A stretch of 64,000 nt of DNA from Alphaproteobacteria bacterium (GTDB taxonomy: Bacteria > Pseudomonadota > Alphaproteobacteria > Sphingomonadales > Kordiimonadaceae). Position numbers and translations under genes: made by a program. Positions 24,677 through 35,150 of the stretch are shown here, in pieces; position 1 is the stretch's first letter, and every line of letters starts with the position of its first letter. The notes under the pieces were generated by a model. The model was not told where the DNA came from. It did no database searches and was given only the letters and a program-made list of their open reading frames with translations. The stretch is from positions 62,001 to 126,000 of the forward strand of contig SBGU01000047.1 in the NCBI GenBank assembly GCA_006226495.1, given 5' to 3'.

Positions 24677-26501
24677 TGCTGCGGTTCCTTTGCGCCGTGT
24701 GGGTAAGGGCGCGGCGCACGGCCTCGTCCGTTTGTGCGGTATCCATGGCCTCGAGGGTCGGCCAGGCGCCGGAGGCGATGGCATCCAGGCTCGGCGTTTC
24801 CTGCCCCAGCCGCATGCGGTAAAGCCACAGGTTGGCCATCACATGCTCCACATAGGCGCGGGTTTCATAGAAACCGATGGATTCGATGAACAGCAGCGGG
24901 TCCTGGTGGTAGGACACTTCCTGTTTCCAGCCCTTCAGGCTACCCGGGCCACCGTTATAGGCCGCGAGCGCCATGAACAGGTTGCCATCGGCATACTCGA
25001 GGTCCAGGAGATACTGGATATAGTTCTGGCCAAGCGCGATGTTGAATTCGGGCTCATAGAGCCGGTGTTTGTTCTTTTTCAGGATCGAGCGGTCGCGGCT
25101 GATGTAGCGCGCCGTGGCGGGCATCACCTGCATCAGACCGCCAGCACCCACGCGGCTTTTGGCACGGATGCGGAAATCGCTTTCCTGTTTCACCATGGCG
25201 AATATCAGTGCCCTGTCGACCGTGAAGCCGCCTGCGGGTTCCCAGTCGGGCAGCGGATAACGCACGGCGGTGGACGACGGACGCCCAGTGCCGCCGGCGC
25301 GGCCAAGCCTGATCTGGATCGCGGGCAGGTTCAGGTGCGCGGCAAGGGCCAGAAGGTCGTCCTGCACGGTGGTGCCTTCGCGGCCCCACAAGAGGCGCAA
25401 TTCTTCGTCCGCGATATCGTTGCGGCCCACTTCGGTGAGCGCGATCGCGCGCCGGACGGCAGGATGCCTGAGAAGGTTCGACACCCCTTCGACATCAAGG
25501 CCGGGCACGGTCCAGTCGATATCCGGCCTTATGCCCAACTGGCGGCAGGCAATCAGGCCATAGAAGGTTTCGGTATAACCGCAGGCTTCGGCCAGATGGT
25601 CGTTCGAGCTTTCGGGCGAGCCAAGGCGCAAGGCGGCGCGTGCGGCCCAGAAATGGCCGGCCGCGGTCAGCCAGTTGCTGGCGCGTTCCGACATCGCCAC
25701 ATGGCGGAAATGCTCGTAGGCCGCGCGGGTTTCACCGTGGCGCCAGGCGGCAAGGCCGGCGATCCAGTCGTTGCCGGGTTCCACTTCGCGCGCCAGGTCG
25801 GCACCCATGGTGCTGAGGATGGCAGCCTTGTCGTCGTCGCCCTTGTAATAATAGCTGGCGGCAATGCGCTCCAGCGCTTCTGCCTTTTCGTAGGGCACCA
25901 GAAGGCCGCGGGCATCCATGGCCCAATAGCGTTTTTCGGCCCGGTCGGGTTCACCCTTGCGCACATAATAACGCACTTTGGCAAAAAAGCGGGAAACCGC
26001 ATGGGTTTCATCGGTTGTGCGCGATGGCAGCGGCGGTTTGGGGTCGGCTGACTGGCCGGTGACACCGGGGTAGCGCGTATCTTCGGGCCGGACCGGCGCG
26101 TGGGCCTTGCCTTGCCTGCGGCGCGCCAGGTTATAGACCTGCCAGGCCCCCGGATGGTCCGAATAGCTTTTCATCCAGTCGGACAGTTCCTTGAAGCTGC
26201 TGCGGTACCCGGTCGGATGCATATAACGCTGGAACTGTACATGGCCGGCCAGGACCTTGTCGTCCAGTTGGCCAATCAATTTGTCAGCCTGTTTCCAGCG
26301 CGCCTGGTCCTGCAACTCGAATATGCGGCGGTAGCGTTCGATATCCCTGGGGCCAAGGATGCCGGGCAGCACGTCGCGGTTCGAGACCGTTTCCGGTGTG
26401 CTGGCGGCGGCAAGGACGGGGCTGAAGGATTGTACCGGCGTGGCAAGGCCGGCTGCCAGAAGGCACAGGCCGATTTTGCGGAAAAGGGTACGAAAACTCA
26501 T
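24663..26501 (-). CDS. Soluble lytic murein transglycosylase (Slt70 type)
   Basis: About 612 residues. A signal peptide ends around F-S-P-V-L-A-A-A (residue ~31). A long alpha-helical superhelix (residues ~50-430) precedes the SLT domain: M-V-K-Q-E-S-D-F with catalytic Glu, then G-A-G-G-L-M-Q-V-M-P-A-T-A and A-L-A-A-Y-N-G-G-P-G-S (about 490-580). It cleaves the glycan strands of peptidoglycan with 1,6-anhydro products in the periplasm. The start at 26501 overlaps the UDG stop in ATGA; the frame further upstream is antisense to nothing useful and lacks a leader. Confidence 0.93.
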   Translation of the reverse strand: MSFRTLFRKIGLCLLAAGLATPVQSFSPVLAAASTPETVSNRDVLPGILGPRDIERYRRIFELQDQARWKQADKLIGQLDDKVLAGHVQFQRYMHPTGYRSSFKELSDWMKSYSDHPGAWQVYNLARRRQGKAHAPVRPEDTRYPGVTGQSADPKPPLPSRTTDETHAVSRFFAKVRYYVRKGEPDRAEKRYWAMDARGLLVPYEKAEALERIAASYYYKGDDDKAAILSTMGADLAREVEPGNDWIAGLAAWRHGETRAAYEHFRHVAMSERASNWLTAAGHFWAARAALRLGSPESSNDHLAEACGYTETFYGLIACRQLGIRPDIDWTVPGLDVEGVSNLLRHPAVRRAIALTEVGRNDIADEELRLLWGREGTTVQDDLLALAAHLNLPAIQIRLGRAGGTGRPSSTAVRYPLPDWEPAGGFTVDRALIFAMVKQESDFRIRAKSRVGAGGLMQVMPATARYISRDRSILKKNKHRLYEPEFNIALGQNYIQYLLDLEYADGNLFMALAAYNGGPGSLKGWKQEVSYHQDPLLFIESIGFYETRAYVEHVMANLWLYRMRLGQETPSLDAIASGAWPTLEAMDTAQTDEAVRRALTHTAQRNRSIAED

Positions 26502-27325
26502 GACTGGGACAGCTTTTCTCTGACGGAAAGAAGGTCGCGCCAGGCAAAGCCCTTCAAATGCGGTTGCCTGAGCAGGTAAGCAGGGTGGTACGCTGGCAAT
26601 GCGGCGAAAGTCTGGCCACCGATCTCGATGTTGCGCCAGCGGCCGCGCAGGCGGGTGATGCCGTCTTCGCTGTTCAGCAGCGCCTTGGCCGAAACGCCGC
26701 CCAGCATCAGCACCACTTTGGGCTTCGCCAGTTCGATATGGCGGCGGATGAAGGGCAGGCACATGGTGATGACCGCCTGGTCCGGCGTGCGGTTGCCCAG
26801 GGGGCGCCAGGGCACCACGTTGGAAATATAGGTATTTTCCGTGCGGCTGAAGCCGGCAGCGGCCAGCATGCGGTCCAGAAGCTGGCCGGAAACACCGACA
26901 AACGGTTTGCCCTGGATATCCTCGTCCGCGCCCGGAGCTTCACCCACGATCATCAGGGGCGCGCCGGCGACACCGTCGGCAAAGACCGTGTTTTTGGCAG
27001 ATCGCTTCAGAAGGCCGCCATCAAAGGCTTTCAGGGCGCTTTCCAGGTCTTCAAGGCTGTTGCAGGCGGCGGCCACACTTTCGGCGGCGGCTTGTCCGGC
27101 ACCTTCGGCGGGCTGTACCGGGCGCGCGGCCACAGGCTTCAGCGACGGTGATTGCGGGCGCATCTGCTGGGGGGCGGCTTGGGCCTTGACCGTGCTGGCG
27201 GCAGGCGGTTCGGGGGCGGTGAAACGGTCCAGCGGATCGTCCTGAATGGCTTCGTCTGCGCCCATGGCGACATGCCATGCAAGCAGGGTGCGAGGGTCCA
27301 GGTTTTCCGCGGGCGCCAGGGTCAT
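26498..27325 (-). CDS. Uracil-DNA glycosylase family 4-like protein, iron-sulfur cysteines missing
   Basis: 275 residues. The catalytic core is family 4-like: V-G-E-A-P-G-A-D-E-D (about residues 131-140), G-K-P-F-V-G-x-S-G-Q-L-L-D, Y-I-S-N-V-V-P-W-R-P, and A-Y-H-P-A-Y-L-L-R with a late His. It should remove uracil from DNA. The usual cluster cysteines are absent: the segment before the core reads A-F-D-G-G-L-L-K-R-S-A with no Cys, where related alphaproteobacterial proteins keep at least one. The first ~90 residues are Pro/Ala-rich and likely unstructured. It leads the operon UDG-SLT-moaB. Confidence 0.85.
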   Translation of the reverse strand: MTLAPAENLDPRTLLAWHVAMGADEAIQDDPLDRFTAPEPPAASTVKAQAAPQQMRPQSPSLKPVAARPVQPAEGAGQAAAESVAAACNSLEDLESALKAFDGGLLKRSAKNTVFADGVAGAPLMIVGEAPGADEDIQGKPFVGVSGQLLDRMLAAAGFSRTENTYISNVVPWRPLGNRTPDQAVITMCLPFIRRHIELAKPKVVLMLGGVSAKALLNSEDGITRLRGRWRNIEIGGQTFAALPAYHPAYLLRQPHLKGFAWRDLLSVREKLSQS

Positions 27326-27589
27326 CAACTGCCGTTTTCTTGTTGCTGTTCGGCCCTACTATATAAGGGTGGCGGTAAAAATTGCATTTAATTTTTGGCC
27401 CCCGGCCCAACACATTTTGTCGCGTCCGCCTGCCAATCGGCCCGTGTGCGCCAGTTTGCCCGCCGCAAGCGTTTGACCTTTCGCCCGCGCACAGGCATAA
27501 ACACTTGAAAATGGGCATCTCCGGCCCAGTTTCGGGGGTAAGCCCACCCGAGGGGCAACAAGCAACAGGGAAGTTTGAAGGAGTGGTAC

Positions 27590-29239
27590 ATGGAACGTGA
27601 ATCCATGGAATTTGACGTAGTGATCGTCGGCGGCGGCCCGTCCGGCCTGTCGGCGGCCATCCGCTTGATGCAGCTTGCGCAGGAAAAAGACCAGGAACTG
27701 ATGGTCTGCGTGATCGAGAAGGGCTCGGAAATCGGTGCACACATCCTTTCGGGTGCCGTCGTGGACCCGATTGCGCTGAATGAGCTGATCCCCGACTGGA
27801 AAGAAAAGGGTGCGCCCCTGAATGTGCCGGTTGTCGACAACCAGCACTGGGTGCTGTCGGAAACCGGCAAAACGGCGCTGCCGCATTTCATGATGCCGCC
27901 TTTGCTGTCGAACGATGGCATGTATACCCTGTCGCTGGGCAACTTCACGCGCTGGCTGGCCGAACAGGCCGAAGCCATGGGCGTGGAAATCTATCCGGGC
28001 TTCGCCGGTTCCGAAGTGCTGTACCATGAAGATGGCCGTGTCAAAGGTGTCGCGACCGGCGACATGGGCGTTGCCCGCGACGGCAGCCATAAATCGGGCT
28101 ACACCCCCGGCATGGAACTGCACGCCAAATATACCCTGTTCGCCGAAGGCTGCCGTGGCTCGCTGTCAAAACAGCTTGAAGCCCAGTTCGGTCTGCGGTC
28201 GGGCAGCGAACACCAGACTTACGGCATCGGCATCAAGGAACTGTGGGACATTCCGGCAGAAAAACATGTGCCGGGCCGCGTGATCCACACCCAGGGCTGG
28301 CCGCTTGGCAACACCGCGGGCGGCGGTTTCATCTATCACCAGGAAAACAACCAGGTTGCCATCGGCTTTGTTGTGACCCTGGATTATGAAAACCCCTATC
28401 TGTCGCCGTTCGACGAAATGCAGCGCTTCAAGACCCACCCCGAGGTTCGCAAGATCCTGGAAGGTGGCCGCCGGGTGGCTTACGGCGCCCGCGCCATCAA
28501 CGAAGGTGGCCTGCAGTCGGTGCCGCAACTGCACTTCCCGGGGGGCGCGCTGATTGGCTGTGCTGCGGGCTTTGTGAACGTGCCGCGCATCAAGGGCACC
28601 CACAATGCGATGAAATCGGCCATGCTGGCCGCTGAAGCCGCGTTCGACGCGCTGGCCGGTGGTTCGGAAGGCGAGGTCGAACTGACGTCCTACCAGGATG
28701 CTTTCAAGGCAAGCTGGATCTACAAGGACCTCTACAAGGTGCGCAACGCGCGCCCGGCCCTGGCCAAGTTTGGCGCCAAATGGGGCACCATCTATGCCGG
28801 TTTCGACATGTGGATGAACACCCTTGGCCTCGGTTTCCTGATGCCGACCCTCAGCCACGGCCACAAGGACAACGAAGCCACGAAAAAGGCGAAGGACTGC
28901 AAGCCGATCGATTATCCGAAACCGGATGGTGTGATCAGCTTTGACAAACTTTCGTCGGTTTTCCTCTCTAATACCAACCATGAGGAAGACCAGCCGTGCC
29001 ACCTGACCCTGAAGGACGAAACGGTGCCGGTCAGGATCAACCTCGCGGACTATGCCGGCCCCGAGCAGCGTTTCTGCCCGGCCGGTGTCTATGAATTCGT
29101 GGGTGACGGTGAAAAGCGGCTGCAGATCAACGCGCAGAACTGTGTTCACTGCAAAACCTGTGATATCAAGGACATCACGCAGAATATCAATTGGGTGGTA
29201 CCGGAAGGCGGCGGCGGGCCGAACTACCCGAACATGTAA
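27590..29239 (+). CDS. Electron transfer flavoprotein-ubiquinone oxidoreductase
   Basis: 549 residues. It passes electrons from ETF, filled by acyl-CoA dehydrogenases, to ubiquinone at the inner membrane. The N-terminal FAD motif is [13 protein letters not shown] (about residues 8-20). The C-terminus holds four cysteines for a 4Fe-4S cluster: C-P-A-G-V-Y-E-F and [11 protein letters not shown]. Length matches bacterial ETF-QO. ATG 27590 has AAGGAG 6 nt upstream. Supports beta-oxidation together with the acyl-CoA ligases and crotonases elsewhere in the window. Confidence 0.96.
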   Translation: MERESMEFDVVIVGGGPSGLSAAIRLMQLAQEKDQELMVCVIEKGSEIGAHILSGAVVDPIALNELIPDWKEKGAPLNVPVVDNQHWVLSETGKTALPHFMMPPLLSNDGMYTLSLGNFTRWLAEQAEAMGVEIYPGFAGSEVLYHEDGRVKGVATGDMGVARDGSHKSGYTPGMELHAKYTLFAEGCRGSLSKQLEAQFGLRSGSEHQTYGIGIKELWDIPAEKHVPGRVIHTQGWPLGNTAGGGFIYHQENNQVAIGFVVTLDYENPYLSPFDEMQRFKTHPEVRKILEGGRRVAYGARAINEGGLQSVPQLHFPGGALIGCAAGFVNVPRIKGTHNAMKSAMLAAEAAFDALAGGSEGEVELTSYQDAFKASWIYKDLYKVRNARPALAKFGAKWGTIYAGFDMWMNTLGLGFLMPTLSHGHKDNEATKKAKDCKPIDYPKPDGVISFDKLSSVFLSNTNHEEDQPCHLTLKDETVPVRINLADYAGPEQRFCPAGVYEFVGDGEKRLQINAQNCVHCKTCDIKDITQNINWVVPEGGGGPNYPNM

Positions 29240-29260
29240 AGAGTTAGGCAACAGGCTGGA

Positions 29261-30985
29261 ATGACGCATTCAATCAAGATGGTATTGGCGGCCCTGGCCG
29301 TCGGGGCGTGTGCTGCCGGCGGTGGTTCTGGAGGACCGTCACCCGTCACGACACCGCTCTATAGCGAATTCCGGCAAGCCGATGGCGGCGAGAGCACCTA
29401 TGGTCCGTTTCTCGCCGCAACACTCGCCCAGCAGGGCGACGAACATGCCCGTGCCGCGCACTATTACCTCGAGGCCCTGAAAGCCGACCCCGACAGCCAG
29501 TTTGTGGCCGACCGGGCGTTTTTCCAGTTGTTGTTCGCGGGGCGCATGGATGAAGCCGCAGCACTTTCCAACAAGCTCCTGACCTCGGCTGACCTGGGCC
29601 CGGATGACCTGATCCGGCTCACCAACGTGCTCGAAGCCTTCAAGCGCAAGGACTGGCCCGAAGTGCGGGTGCGGATCGACCGGCACAAGGGCACGAGCTT
29701 CAGTTTCCTCGTCGCCCCGATCCTGAAAGCCTGGAGCTTCGCCGCCGAAGGCAACGAGCAGGGAGCACGCGAGGCCCTGGCACCGCTTCTGGATGATGAA
29801 CGCCTGCGTCCGATTGGCGAAGAACAGCTTGCCTATATACTTGATAACCTGAACCGGTTCGACGAAGCCAAAAAAGTCTATCTCGACCTGGCCGACAGCG
29901 ACCACCCCACCTCGCTGCAGGTGCTGGTGGCCTATGCCTACATGCTGTACCGCGAAGGCGACAAGGAAGGCGCGCGCCAGTTCCTGGGCGACAAGACCAA
30001 ACAATATGCCGACAACCGCTTCCTGCTTCGGGAAGGCATGCGCATTGTTGCCGGTGAAACGCCGACCCAGCAATCCGCAACCCCCAGCGGGGCCGCAAGC
30101 GCGGTTTTCCACCGGCTGGGCAGCGAATTTGCGCAAGGGCGGTCGACCCAGGCGGCGATCATTTATCTGCGCCTGGCTTCCTATCTGGCCCCGGATGTGG
30201 CGGAAATCTATTATATGCTCGGCAATCTGCTGATGCAGTCGGAGAACGCGCCAGAGGCAGTGACAGCCTATGCCTCCGTGCCGCGCATGAGCCCGCTGCG
30301 GGCCATGGCCGATATCCGGCGGGTCGAGGCACTTCGGGCCGCGGGCCGCACGAACGAGGCCGAGGACAATATACGCAACATGCTGCGCGACCGGCCGCAG
30401 GATATCCTGCTGCTGACCACCCTGGCCGACATGTTGCGTGAACGTGAAGCTTTTGCGGAAGCGGCAGCGCGCTACAGCCAGGCCATCGACCTGACCCGCG
30501 TGCCCGAACCTTCTGACTGGTTCAAATATTTCGCGCGCGGCATCTGTTACGAACGCACCGGCGAATGGGAAAAGGCTGAACGCGACATGCTGATGGCGCT
30601 CAGGCTGAACCCGGGCGAAGCCAGCGTGCTCAATTACCTTGGTTATAGCTGGATCGACCGGGGCACCAATATCGAGGAAGCCAAGAAGCTGATCGAAAAG
30701 GCGGCGGAGGCCAGCCCGGACGACGGTTTCATCATCGACAGTTTCGGTTGGGTCCATTATCTGACCGGCGATTATGACCGCGCGGTCGACCTTCTTGAAA
30801 AAGCCGTGCGGCTGGTGCCGGACGACGCCACCATCAACGACCATCTGGGCGATGCCTACTGGCGTGTGGGCCGCAAGATCGAGGCCCGCTTCCAGTGGCG
30901 CCATGCGCTTGCCAGTGACCCTGCGCAAGGCCTCAGCCGCACGCTTCGGCAGAAGCTGGAAGACGGCCTGCCGGATATTTCCTGA
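29261..30985 (+). CDS. TPR-repeat lipoprotein
   Basis: 574 residues. A lipoprotein signal ends at V-G-A-C (Cys about residue 17), placing it on a membrane, probably the outer one. The rest is tandem helical repeats; clear TPR units are near residues 45-75, 300-345, 390-430 and 435-540 (for example F-A-E-A-A-A-R-Y-S-Q-A-I-D-L and Y-D-R-A-V-D-L-L-E-K-A-V-R-L-V). A scaffold role is likely. It lies between ETF-QO and ispE, an order often seen in alphaproteobacteria; ispE begins on the base after its stop. Confidence 0.88.
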   Translation: MTHSIKMVLAALAVGACAAGGGSGGPSPVTTPLYSEFRQADGGESTYGPFLAATLAQQGDEHARAAHYYLEALKADPDSQFVADRAFFQLLFAGRMDEAAALSNKLLTSADLGPDDLIRLTNVLEAFKRKDWPEVRVRIDRHKGTSFSFLVAPILKAWSFAAEGNEQGAREALAPLLDDERLRPIGEEQLAYILDNLNRFDEAKKVYLDLADSDHPTSLQVLVAYAYMLYREGDKEGARQFLGDKTKQYADNRFLLREGMRIVAGETPTQQSATPSGAASAVFHRLGSEFAQGRSTQAAIIYLRLASYLAPDVAEIYYMLGNLLMQSENAPEAVTAYASVPRMSPLRAMADIRRVEALRAAGRTNEAEDNIRNMLRDRPQDILLLTTLADMLREREAFAEAAARYSQAIDLTRVPEPSDWFKYFARGICYERTGEWEKAERDMLMALRLNPGEASVLNYLGYSWIDRGTNIEEAKKLIEKAAEASPDDGFIIDSFGWVHYLTGDYDRAVDLLEKAVRLVPDDATINDHLGDAYWRVGRKIEARFQWRHALASDPAQGLSRTLRQKLEDGLPDIS

Positions 30986-31882
30986 ATGGCCGGGCTGCCG
31001 GACGATGGGGCCGTGCGCATTACCGCGCCCGCCAAGGTGAACCTGTTCCTGCATGTCACCGGCCGGCGCGACAACGGTTTCCACCTGCTGGAAAGCCTGT
31101 TTGTTTTTACCGAAAAAGGCGACCAGATCACCGTTCGGCCCGCGGATGCCTTGAGCTTCGAGCTTACGGGGCCGTTTGCGGACCGGCTGATATCGCTGGG
31201 CGGGGGCGGGCAGGGCAATCTGGTTGTCCGGGCCGCGCAGGCATTGGCCGCAGCGGCGGGCAGAAGGCCGGATGTTGCCCTTACCCTCGACAAACGCCTG
31301 CCCATCGAAGCCGGCATCGGTGGTGGTTCGGCGGACGCAGCGGCGGTGTTGCTGGCGCTCAACGGCCTGTGGCGCCTTGGCTGGCCGCTTGACCGGCTTG
31401 CCGATATCGCGCTTGGCCTCGGTGCTGATGTGCCGCCCTGCCTGTATGGCCGCCCGCTGCATGTCACGGGGGTAGGGGAAATCATCCGGCCGGTGGTTTT
31501 GCCGTTCGCGGGTGCGCTGCTGCTCGCGCACCCCGGCACAGGCAGCGCCACGCCGGCGGTGTTCCGGGCCTACAAGGCGGCGGATACGGCATTCGACAGC
31601 AAGCTGGATGCGCCGGACACGGCCTGGCAGGACATGGACAGCCTTGCCACCCGGACCCGCAACAGCCTCGAGTCACCCGCCATCAGCCTCAACCCGGATA
31701 TTGCCGACGTGCTCGAAGCACTGCGCGCCCTGCCGAAGGCGCGGCTCGTGCGCATGTCGGGCAGCGGCAGCACCTGTTTTGCGCTTTTTGATACATTTGA
31801 AGAAGCAACGCAGGCGGAAGCGGTGTTGCGCGCGGCACACCCCGGCTGGTGGCTGATGGCCGACCGGGTCAGGCCCGCCTAG
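30986..31882 (+). CDS. ispE: 4-diphosphocytidyl-2-C-methyl-D-erythritol kinase
   Basis: 298 residues, GHMP kinase family. It phosphorylates CDP-methylerythritol in the MEP pathway of isoprenoid precursor synthesis. Motifs: A-P-A-K-V-N-L-F-L-H-V (substrate Lys, about residues 13-23), P-I-E-A-G-I-G-G-G-S-A-D-A-A-A (ATP loop, about 102-116), and a C-terminal S-G-S-G-S-T-C-F-A. The ATG starts directly after the TGA of the TPR gene, so translation is coupled. The last 4 nt overlap the convergent epimerase gene. Confidence 0.95.
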   Translation: MAGLPDDGAVRITAPAKVNLFLHVTGRRDNGFHLLESLFVFTEKGDQITVRPADALSFELTGPFADRLISLGGGGQGNLVVRAAQALAAAAGRRPDVALTLDKRLPIEAGIGGGSADAAAVLLALNGLWRLGWPLDRLADIALGLGADVPPCLYGRPLHVTGVGEIIRPVVLPFAGALLLAHPGTGSATPAVFRAYKAADTAFDSKLDAPDTAWQDMDSLATRTRNSLESPAISLNPDIADVLEALRALPKARLVRMSGSGSTCFALFDTFEEATQAEAVLRAAHPGWWLMADRVRPA

Positions 31883-32874
31883 ACCTTGAAATAATCCCGG
31901 TACCAGTCCACGAAGCGCGGCAGGCCGGCTGACAGTGGTGTTGACGGCTGGAAGCCGAGGTCACGCGAAATCGCGCTAATGTCGGCATAGGTTTCCTTCA
32001 CGTCGCCGGCCTGCATGGGTTCGAACTGCTTGATGGCCTTCTTGCCCAGCGCATCCTCCAGGATCGCGATCATGTCCAGAAGCGGTTCCGGCTGGTGGTT
32101 GCCGATATTATAGACCCGGTGCGGCGCCGTGCTGCCGAACGTGTGTTGGCTGCCGTCGTCCGTGGGCGGCCTGTCGATTGCGGCCAGCACCCCGGCCACC
32201 ACATCATCAATATAGGTAAAGTCCCGCGCCATGTCGCCACCATTGAACACCCGGATCGGGCGTCCGGCCAGAATGGCGTCGGTGAACAGCCAATAGGCCA
32301 TGTCGGGCCGGCCCCAGGGACCATAGACGGTGAAGAATCGGAAGCCGGTCTGCGGCAGGCGGTAGAGGTGCGCATAACTCTGGCTCAGAAGCTCGTCGGC
32401 GCGTTTGGTGGCGGCATACAGGGACACCGGCGTGTCCGTGCGGTCCTCCAGCGCGAAGGGCAGCTTGCTGTTGCCGCCATAGACGCTGCTGGAACTGGCA
32501 TACATCAGGTGGTCGAGGCTGTCGTTGTGGCGGCAATATTCCAGAATGTTGGTATGGCCAACGATGTTCGACTGGATATAGGCCATGGGGTTATCCAGCG
32601 AATAGCGCACCCCCGCCTGCGCGCCCAGATGGATCACCGCCCTGATCCGGTAGGCGGCCAGGGCGTCCCTGAGCGCAGCAAAATCGGCAAAATCCAGTTC
32701 GTGGAAATGGAATCGACCCTTGCCCGCGAGCGCGGCCAGCCGGGCCTTCTTGAGCGCAGGATCATAATAGGCATTCAGATTGTCGATGCCGACAACCTCC
32801 TGCCCAAGCGCCAGAAGCGCAGCGCTTGTATGGAAGCCGATGAAGCCGGCGGCGCCCGTTACCAGAATCGCCAT
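31879..32874 (-). CDS. NAD-dependent epimerase (UDP-glucuronate 4-epimerase-like)
   Basis: 331 residues, extended SDR. The NAD loop is V-T-G-A-A-G-F-I-G-F-H (about residues 5-15), followed by G-I-D-N-L-N-A-Y-Y-D-P-A-L-K, a strong mark of UDP-glucuronate epimerases; the catalytic Tyr and Lys are in Y-A-A-T-K-R-A (about 148-154), with S-S-S-V-Y-G before it. It would make UDP-galacturonate for surface polysaccharide. No other polysaccharide gene is adjacent; the nearest is the glycosyltransferase at 60529. It could accept another nucleotide sugar. Confidence 0.88.
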   Translation of the reverse strand: MAILVTGAAGFIGFHTSAALLALGQEVVGIDNLNAYYDPALKKARLAALAGKGRFHFHELDFADFAALRDALAAYRIRAVIHLGAQAGVRYSLDNPMAYIQSNIVGHTNILEYCRHNDSLDHLMYASSSSVYGGNSKLPFALEDRTDTPVSLYAATKRADELLSQSYAHLYRLPQTGFRFFTVYGPWGRPDMAYWLFTDAILAGRPIRVFNGGDMARDFTYIDDVVAGVLAAIDRPPTDDGSQHTFGSTAPHRVYNIGNHQPEPLLDMIAILEDALGKKAIKQFEPMQAGDVKETYADISAISRDLGFQPSTPLSAGLPRFVDWYRDYFKV

Positions 32875-33042
32875 GTCAGTCTCCTGCGTTTGCGGGCAAT
32901 TTTAGCTCCAAGTCGAGCGTCAGCAAGGTTTTTGTCAGTGGCTTGAAGGATTTATGACGTCCCGCGCAAAAACCGACATGCTGCATCAAAAAAGGGCTTT
33001 ACTTGCTGCATCGCTTTTACTAAAACCGCGCCACACGCCAGT

Positions 33043-33117
33043 TGGGGCGTCGCCAAGCGGTAAGGCATCGGTTTTTGGTACCGACATTCGGAGGTTCGAT
33101 CCCTCCCGCCCCAGCCA
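33043..33117 (+). tRNA. tRNA-Gln (anticodon TTG)
   Basis: A complete cloverleaf of 75 nt. The acceptor arms are TGGGGCG and CGCCCCA, the anticodon stem is TCGGT/ACCGA with loop TTTTGGT giving anticodon TTG (codon CAA), the T arm is GGAGG-TTCGATC-CCTCC, and the 3' end GCCA is encoded. It is isolated, with no other tRNA near. Confidence 0.96.
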
Positions 33118-33284
33118 CCTTCCTTTCCCTGAAATCAGAACGGCCCATACCCTGTCTTGCGCAGGGCATTTTGCATTGCGCCGCCGCCATGTGGCCATGG
33201 GCCACGGGCCATCTCGGACAGGCAAAAAAACGCCGGCGCCCGCGTGGGGCAACCGGCGTTTCCTGCTTCTGCGCCCGCAAGGGC

Positions 33285-35150
33285 CTATTTCAGGCTGCGA
33301 TACATATCGAGGCCGGTCTGGGCTTTTTTCTGCGACAGGACCATTTTCTGGGACAGGTCATTGAGGCCGCTGTTGATTTCCGCCACAGCGCCAGCCGCGG
33401 TTTGCATGCTCGAAGAAATCTCCTGCGTCACCGCACTCTGTTCCTCGACCGCGCCGGCGATGCCGGTCACACTGCCCTGCAGGTTCTCGACCGCCGAATT
33501 GATGGCGCCAAGGCGGGTGATCACGTCGGACGATACATCCTGCATGCGTGCGATTTCGCCGGAAATCTGGTTGGTGGCATGGGCGACCTGGTTGGCCAGG
33601 TTCTTGACCTCGCTGGCCACAACGGCGAAGCCCTTGCCGGCTTCACCCGCGCGTGCGCTTTCAATGGTGGCATTGAGGGCCAGAAGGTTGATCTGCGCCG
33701 CGATATCGTCGATCAGCACGACAATCCGGTTCATGGCCTCGGCGGCTTCGCTCAGCGCAGCGGTCGAGGTTTCGGCAGACTGGGTTTCGGTGAAGGTCTG
33801 GTCCACGGCCGTGCGCGCGCTTGCCACGCTCGACGCAATTTCGTGCGACGATGCATGCAGTTCCTCGGCCGCCGCCGCGACAGACTGGACCATGGCTTCG
33901 GCCTGGCTTGAGGCGCTGGCTGCTGCCCCCGCCATATGGTTGGCGTCCGACACATTGTTCAGGATGTCTTCGAGGCTTTCATCCACGATGGCGGCGACCC
34001 GTTCGCGTTCGCGCCGGGCCAGCACCAGTTCCGTGACATCGGTGGCGAACTTCACCACCTTGAACGGCCGGCCTTCCATATCCAGGATCGGGTTATAGGT
34101 TGCCTGCAGCCACAGTTCCCTGCCACCCTTGGCGACACGCTGATACTCGCCGCCCTGGAATTCACCCCGGGCCAGCGACTGCCAGAAGGCCTTGTACCGG
34201 GCGCTGGTCTTTTCAGCCGCGTTTACGAATGTCGCGTGGTGCTTGCCCTTGATCTCGTCGAGGCGGTAGCCGACCGCAGCCAGGAAGTTTTCATTGGCTG
34301 TGCGGATGGTGCCGTCCAGGTCGAACTCGATAATGGCCTGCGCCTTGTTGAGCGCATTGATCTTGCCGTCGGCATCGGCACTTTTCAGGCGCTGCTCGGT
34401 GACATCCGTTGCGAATTTGACCACCTTGTAGACACTGCCGTCGTCATCCAGCACAGGGTTATAGGTCGCGCTGAGCCAGATATCGCGCCCGTCGCGGGCC
34501 TTGCGCTTGAAAATGGCATTCTGGAATGTGCCGGCGGCCAGCGATTTCCAGAAACCCCGGTATTCGGCACTGTCCCGGGTTGCGGCATCTACAAACATGC
34601 TGTGGTGTTTGCCGCGAATTTCCTCGATCGGGTATCCCATGGTCTTCAGAAAGTTGCCGTTGGCGGTCAGGACCGTGCCGTCGGGCGCAAATTCGATCAC
34701 CGCCTGCGCACGGTCCAGCGCGGCAATTTTTCCACCTATGTCCATATTGTGCCGGTGTGTTTCCGTGAAGTCGGTGGCGAACTTGATGATCTTGCGCACC
34801 CTGCCGTCGTCTTCCTTCACCGGCACATAACTGGCCTGCAGCCACAGCGCACTGCCATCCTTGCGGCGACGGCGAAATACGCCTGTCTGGTGCTTGCCGG
34901 CCTGCAACATCTTCCAGAAATTCCTGTAGGCATCGGACGTGCGGTCGCGGTCTTCCACGAACAGGCGGTGATGCTGACCCCGGACTTCATCCAGGCTGTA
35001 GCCCACGGCCTGCAGGAACAGTCCGTTCGCGGTCAGGATTGTCCCGTCCGGATTGAATTCTATGATGGCGTGGGAAAATGAAAGAGCTTCCAGAACGGCC
35101 TTGCTGTCGCGCTGGCCGGTCCCGGTGATCCTGCGGATGGTATCAAACAT
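33285..35150 (-). CDS. Cytoplasmic methyl-accepting chemotaxis protein, three PAS domains
   Basis: 621 residues with no membrane helix. Three consecutive PAS units of about 122 residues each (roughly 19-131, 142-253, 264-375) share the pattern A-x-I-E-F-x-x-D-G-T-I/V-L-T-A-N and G-K-H-H-x-x-F-V, so the protein arose by internal tripling. The chemoreceptor output coil (about 400-610) has the tip [20 protein letters not shown], which contacts CheA and CheW. The input is probably a cytoplasmic small molecule or redox signal. It lies downstream of a close paralog at 35582-37447 in the same direction. No che genes are in the window. Confidence 0.93.
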   Translation of the reverse strand: MFDTIRRITGTGQRDSKAVLEALSFSHAIIEFNPDGTILTANGLFLQAVGYSLDEVRGQHHRLFVEDRDRTSDAYRNFWKMLQAGKHQTGVFRRRRKDGSALWLQASYVPVKEDDGRVRKIIKFATDFTETHRHNMDIGGKIAALDRAQAVIEFAPDGTVLTANGNFLKTMGYPIEEIRGKHHSMFVDAATRDSAEYRGFWKSLAAGTFQNAIFKRKARDGRDIWLSATYNPVLDDDGSVYKVVKFATDVTEQRLKSADADGKINALNKAQAIIEFDLDGTIRTANENFLAAVGYRLDEIKGKHHATFVNAAEKTSARYKAFWQSLARGEFQGGEYQRVAKGGRELWLQATYNPILDMEGRPFKVVKFATDVTELVLARRERERVAAIVDESLEDILNNVSDANHMAGAAASASSQAEAMVQSVAAAAEELHASSHEIASSVASARTAVDQTFTETQSAETSTAALSEAAEAMNRIVVLIDDIAAQINLLALNATIESARAGEAGKGFAVVASEVKNLANQVAHATNQISGEIARMQDVSSDVITRLGAINSAVENLQGSVTGIAGAVEEQSAVTQEISSSMQTAAGAVAEINSGLNDLSQKMVLSQKKAQTGLDMYRSLK

